Source: Clostridiales bacterium
Lineage (GTDB): Bacteria; Bacillota; Clostridia; Lachnospirales; Lachnospiraceae
Direction of reading: 5' to 3'
Length of the DNA stretch: 64,000 nt
Assembly (NCBI GenBank): GCA_022770525.1
Contig: JALEHN010000017.1
Location: 1 to 64,000 of the forward strand
Both the position numbers and the translations under genes were made by a program. The notes below the pieces were generated by a model that was given only the letters and a program-made list of their open reading frames with translations, was not told the DNA's origin and made no database searches. Shown here one piece after another: positions 61,202-64,000 of the stretch (positions within the stretch are counted from its first letter, which is position 1; every line of letters begins with the position of its first letter).

Positions 61202-64000
61202 ATGAATAAAGAAGTATTTGAACATTTACCGGAAGCCTATGAGTTAAAACAGTGCGGCTATGTGGAGGAAATCCACGGACAGGCGGCTCTGATATCCCAT
61301 AAAAAGACAAAAGCCCGCCTTTTACTTGTGTCCAATGATGATACAAACAAGGTGTTTAATATCGGGTTTCGTACCCCTGTGAATAATGATACGGGTGTAC
61401 CTCATATTATTGAACATACAGTGCTGTGCGGTTCAAAAAAGTATCCTTCCAAGGATCCGTTTGTGGAGCTTGTCAAAGGATCGTTAAACACATTTTTAAA
61501 TGCGATGACATATCCTGATAAGACGATGTATCCGGTTGCAAGCTATAATGATAAAGATTTTATGAATCTGATGCAGGTTTATCTGGATGCGGTATTTTAT
61601 CCGAATATTTATAAAAATCCAATGATTTTTCAGCAGGAAGGCTGGCATTATGAGCTGAATGATGCAGACGATGAGCTGACGATCAACGGTGTTGTATACA
61701 ATGAAATGAAAGGAGCTTTTTCATCACCGGAGCAGGTTTTATTCAGAGAAATTCCTGCCACGCTGTATCCGGACACAACCTATGCATGTGAATCCGGCGG
61801 CGATCCTGAGGCGATTTGGAAGCTGACTTACGAAGATTATCTGGATTTTCACAGAACCTATTATCATCCGTCAAACAGCTATATTTATCTGTATGGTAAT
61901 TTTGACGTCCGGCAGTGTCTTGAATTTATAGATAAAGAATATTTATCGGATTTTGATTTTAAGGAAATTCATTCTGAAATCAAAAAACAGCCTGCATTTG
62001 ATGAAATGCGTACATTCCATAAAAAATATTCAGTGGCCACAGGTGAGCCGACCGACGGGAAGGCATATTTTGCCTATAATGCGGTTGTGGGCGACAGCCT
62101 TGATCCGAAGCTTTATGTGGCATTTCAGATTCTTGAATATGTGCTGATGAGCGCGCCGGGCGCAGTACTTAAAAAGGCGCTTTTGGATGCCAATATCGGC
62201 AAAGATGTTTTTGGCAGCTATGAAAACGGCATCCTGCAGCCGTATATTTCTATTATTGCCAAGGATGCCGATATCAGCAGGGAAGAAGACTTTATGCGCG
62301 TTATCCGGACAACCCTTGAAAACCTTGTGAAAAACGGCATTAACAGAAGGTCTCTTGAGGGGGCTTTAAATTATTTTGAATTTAAGTTCAGAGAAGCGGA
62401 TTTCGGAAGATATCCAAAGGGACTGATGTACGGCCTGCAGCTTTACGACAGCTGGCTTTATGACGAGAATCAGCCGCTCATTCATCTTAAGGCCTATGAG
62501 ACTTTTGATGCTCTCAGGAAGGCGATGGATACTGGTTATTTTGAAACATTGATCGATCAGTATCTTCTGAATAATCATCATGCGTCACTGCTTGTTTTAG
62601 AGCCGGAACAGGGGCTGTCCATGAAAAAAGATGAAGCTCTGGCAAAGCAGCTTGCATTATATAAAGAAAGCCTTTCGGCAGACGAAGTCAATACACTTGT
62701 TGAGCAGACACATGCACTGAGAGCTTTCCAGGAGGCACCGTCAACACCGGAAGAACTGGAAGCTATTCCGATGATCGAAATCTCGGATATTGAAAGAAAA
62801 GCGATGCCTGTCAATAATCATCAGGTCCGTGTGGAAAATCTCCATGTACTGCGTCATGATGTGGAGACAAACGGTATTAATTATTTTAAGGTATTGTTTC
62901 ATGCAGACGGCATGACGAATGAACTGCTTCCGTATGCGGGACTGCTTTCTAATGTCCTTGGCAATATGGATACAAAGAAGCATTCATATACGGAGTTGAC
63001 CGATGAAATCAATATGTATACCGGCGGTATTACGACGGATCTGACGGTATTTAATGTTTATGAAAACACGACGGCATATAAGCCTGTTTTTGTGGCTGAG
63101 GGCAAGGCTTTATTTGAAAAATCCGATATTCTTGTGGAGCTGATGGAGGAGATTTTATTTGAAACCGATTTTTCAGATGAAAAGCGTCTGAAAGAAATCA
63201 TTGATCAGCTAAGCTCAAGACTTTCAATGTATGTTTTAAATAACGGTCATGCAGCAGCGGCACTGTCGGCCACTGCATATTATAATGAAGCCGCTTATTT
63301 TAAAGATATGACAGGCAGTATCGGATTTTACGGTTTCATCCGTGACATTCAGGAACATTTCGATGAGCGTAAAGCTGATATGATACAAAAGCTTGATGAA
63401 GTGCGGACACTGATTTTCAGAAAGGAAAATGTACTGTTTGATCTGACCTCAAACGAAGAAGGCTTCGGTCATTTGAAAGAAGGCATTTTATCTTTTGAAA
63501 AATATTTCTGTACGAAGCCGGTGAAAAAAGGTCACCTTGATTTTAAGCCGCAGCCAAAAAATGAAGGCCTGATTACATCAGGAATGGTTCAGTTTGATGC
63601 CGCAGCCGGCAATTTTATGGAAAAAGGTTTTAAATACCACGGGGCACTGCATATTTTAAAAGTCATCATGAATTATGATTATCTCTGGAACAATATCCGT
63701 GTGAAGGGCGGTGCTTATGGCTGCATGGCCAATTTCACATCGTCAGGCAATGCTTATTTTGTCACATACAGAGACCCGAATTTGAAAGAGAGTTATGATG
63801 TATTTGAAGGCGCGGCAGAATATATCCGTCATTTTGACTGCAGCAGCCGTGATATGACAAAGTATATTATCGGAGCGGTCAGCAACATTGACACACCGCT
63901 GACACCGGCCGCTGAGGGCGCCCGTTCCCTTGGTATATTTATGACTGAATCGACTTTCGAAGATATACAGGAAAAGAGAAATCAGCTGCTTGATGCCACC
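61202..64000 (+). CDS. M16C (insulinase-type) metallopeptidase, N-terminal part (runs off the window)
   Basis: 933 in-frame codons with no stop up to the window end. The inverted zinc-binding motif H68-I-I-E71-H72 lies in PHIIEHTVLCGS, with the distal Glu in the segment NGVVYNEMKG near residue 160. M16C enzymes (presequence-protease-like) are about 970 residues and degrade peptides in a closed chamber. The C-terminus is not seen. Start ATG follows a GTGGGA; the ribosome site is weak. Confidence 0.92.
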   Translation, partial: MNKEVFEHLPEAYELKQCGYVEEIHGQAALISHKKTKARLLLVSNDDTNKVFNIGFRTPVNNDTGVPHIIEHTVLCGSKKYPSKDPFVELVKGSLNTFLNAMTYPDKTMYPVASYNDKDFMNLMQVYLDAVFYPNIYKNPMIFQQEGWHYELNDADDELTINGVVYNEMKGAFSSPEQVLFREIPATLYPDTTYACESGGDPEAIWKLTYEDYLDFHRTYYHPSNSYIYLYGNFDVRQCLEFIDKEYLSDFDFKEIHSEIKKQPAFDEMRTFHKKYSVATGEPTDGKAYFAYNAVVGDSLDPKLYVAFQILEYVLMSAPGAVLKKALLDANIGKDVFGSYENGILQPYISIIAKDADISREEDFMRVIRTTLENLVKNGINRRSLEGALNYFEFKFREADFGRYPKGLMYGLQLYDSWLYDENQPLIHLKAYETFDALRKAMDTGYFETLIDQYLLNNHHASLLVLEPEQGLSMKKDEALAKQLALYKESLSADEVNTLVEQTHALRAFQEAPSTPEELEAIPMIEISDIERKAMPVNNHQVRVENLHVLRHDVETNGINYFKVLFHADGMTNELLPYAGLLSNVLGNMDTKKHSYTELTDEINMYTGGITTDLTVFNVYENTTAYKPVFVAEGKALFEKSDILVELMEEILFETDFSDEKRLKEIIDQLSSRLSMYVLNNGHAAAALSATAYYNEAAYFKDMTGSIGFYGFIRDIQEHFDERKADMIQKLDEVRTLIFRKENVLFDLTSNEEGFGHLKEGILSFEKYFCTKPVKKGHLDFKPQPKNEGLITSGMVQFDAAAGNFMEKGFKYHGALHILKVIMNYDYLWNNIRVKGGAYGCMANFTSSGNAYFVTYRDPNLKESYDVFEGAAEYIRHFDCSSRDMTKYIIGAVSNIDTPLTPAAEGARSLGIFMTESTFEDIQEKRNQLLDAT

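Overview
The window looks like a chromosomal segment of an anaerobic, spore-forming, fairly low-GC Firmicute, most likely a member of the Lachnospiraceae (Clostridia). The sequence-level reasons are strong AGGAGG-type ribosome binding sites with some GTG/TTG starts, TTGACA/TATAAT promoters, sporulation genes (spoIIM, dacF-like, gerW, a small acid-soluble spore protein), a Rex redox repressor, a 1410-residue oxygen-sensitive activase/double-cubane-type protein, a minimal SufBC-like Fe-S assembly pair, and several small proteins I associate with this family (DUF6465, a Cys-rich microprotein, a 47-residue membrane protein). I see no rRNA, tRNA, CRISPR array, prophage or insertion sequence. Almost all genes look like native core genes.

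Layout. 1-4.6 kb: Cys-rich microprotein (partial), mnmM-like tRNA methyltransferase, XRE regulator, sugar-nucleotidyltransferase-like protein, a leaderless subtilisin and NADP-isocitrate dehydrogenase. 4.9-10.4 kb (minus strand): a YesN/YesM-type two-component system and an ABC-F protein. 10.7-16.4 kb: rex, then nnr, alr, a mazF with no antitoxin beside it, a CorC-like CBS protein and yebC. 16.5-20.5 kb: aldose epimerase-like protein, spoIIM-xerD, DAHP synthase with an operator-like palindrome on its promoter. 20.7-28.7 kb: pyruvate kinase, an ArsB/NhaD-like permease, a cytidylate-kinase-like protein, a D,D-carboxypeptidase, scpA-scpB with a repetitive structured leader, a zinc-ribbon membrane protein and xpt. 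28.9-36.6 kb: OmpR-type two-component pair, SufC/SufB-like pair, DUF6465, hisH-hisF, ung and a HAD phosphatase. 36.6-41 kb: the 1410-residue protein. 41.2-48 kb: a LysM protein, then a tight run of rhomboid-like, two unknowns, DUF2953 and gerW, then a DUF6382-FHA protein. 48.1-53.8 kb: a catabolic-looking cassette (TauE/SafE exporter, Crp/Fnr regulator, SLC13-like permease, cytoplasmic Cys-type sulfatase, UroD-family methyltransferase). 53.9-64 kb: rpmB, asp23-fakA-recG, SASP, rsmD-coaD-coiled coil, and the start of an M16C metallopeptidase.

The most interesting points are: (i) the sulfatase/permease/UroD-methyltransferase cassette, whose two promoters share a 12-base motif; (ii) the spore-germination-linked operon with two proteins of unknown function; (iii) the giant fused activase with a promoter palindrome and a hairpin between Shine-Dalgarno and start codon; and (iv) a recurrent pattern in which short, locally derived tandem duplications sit exactly at gene ends or leaders (at least eight places). 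All calls were made by reading; no database search was run, so family names rest on motif recognition.
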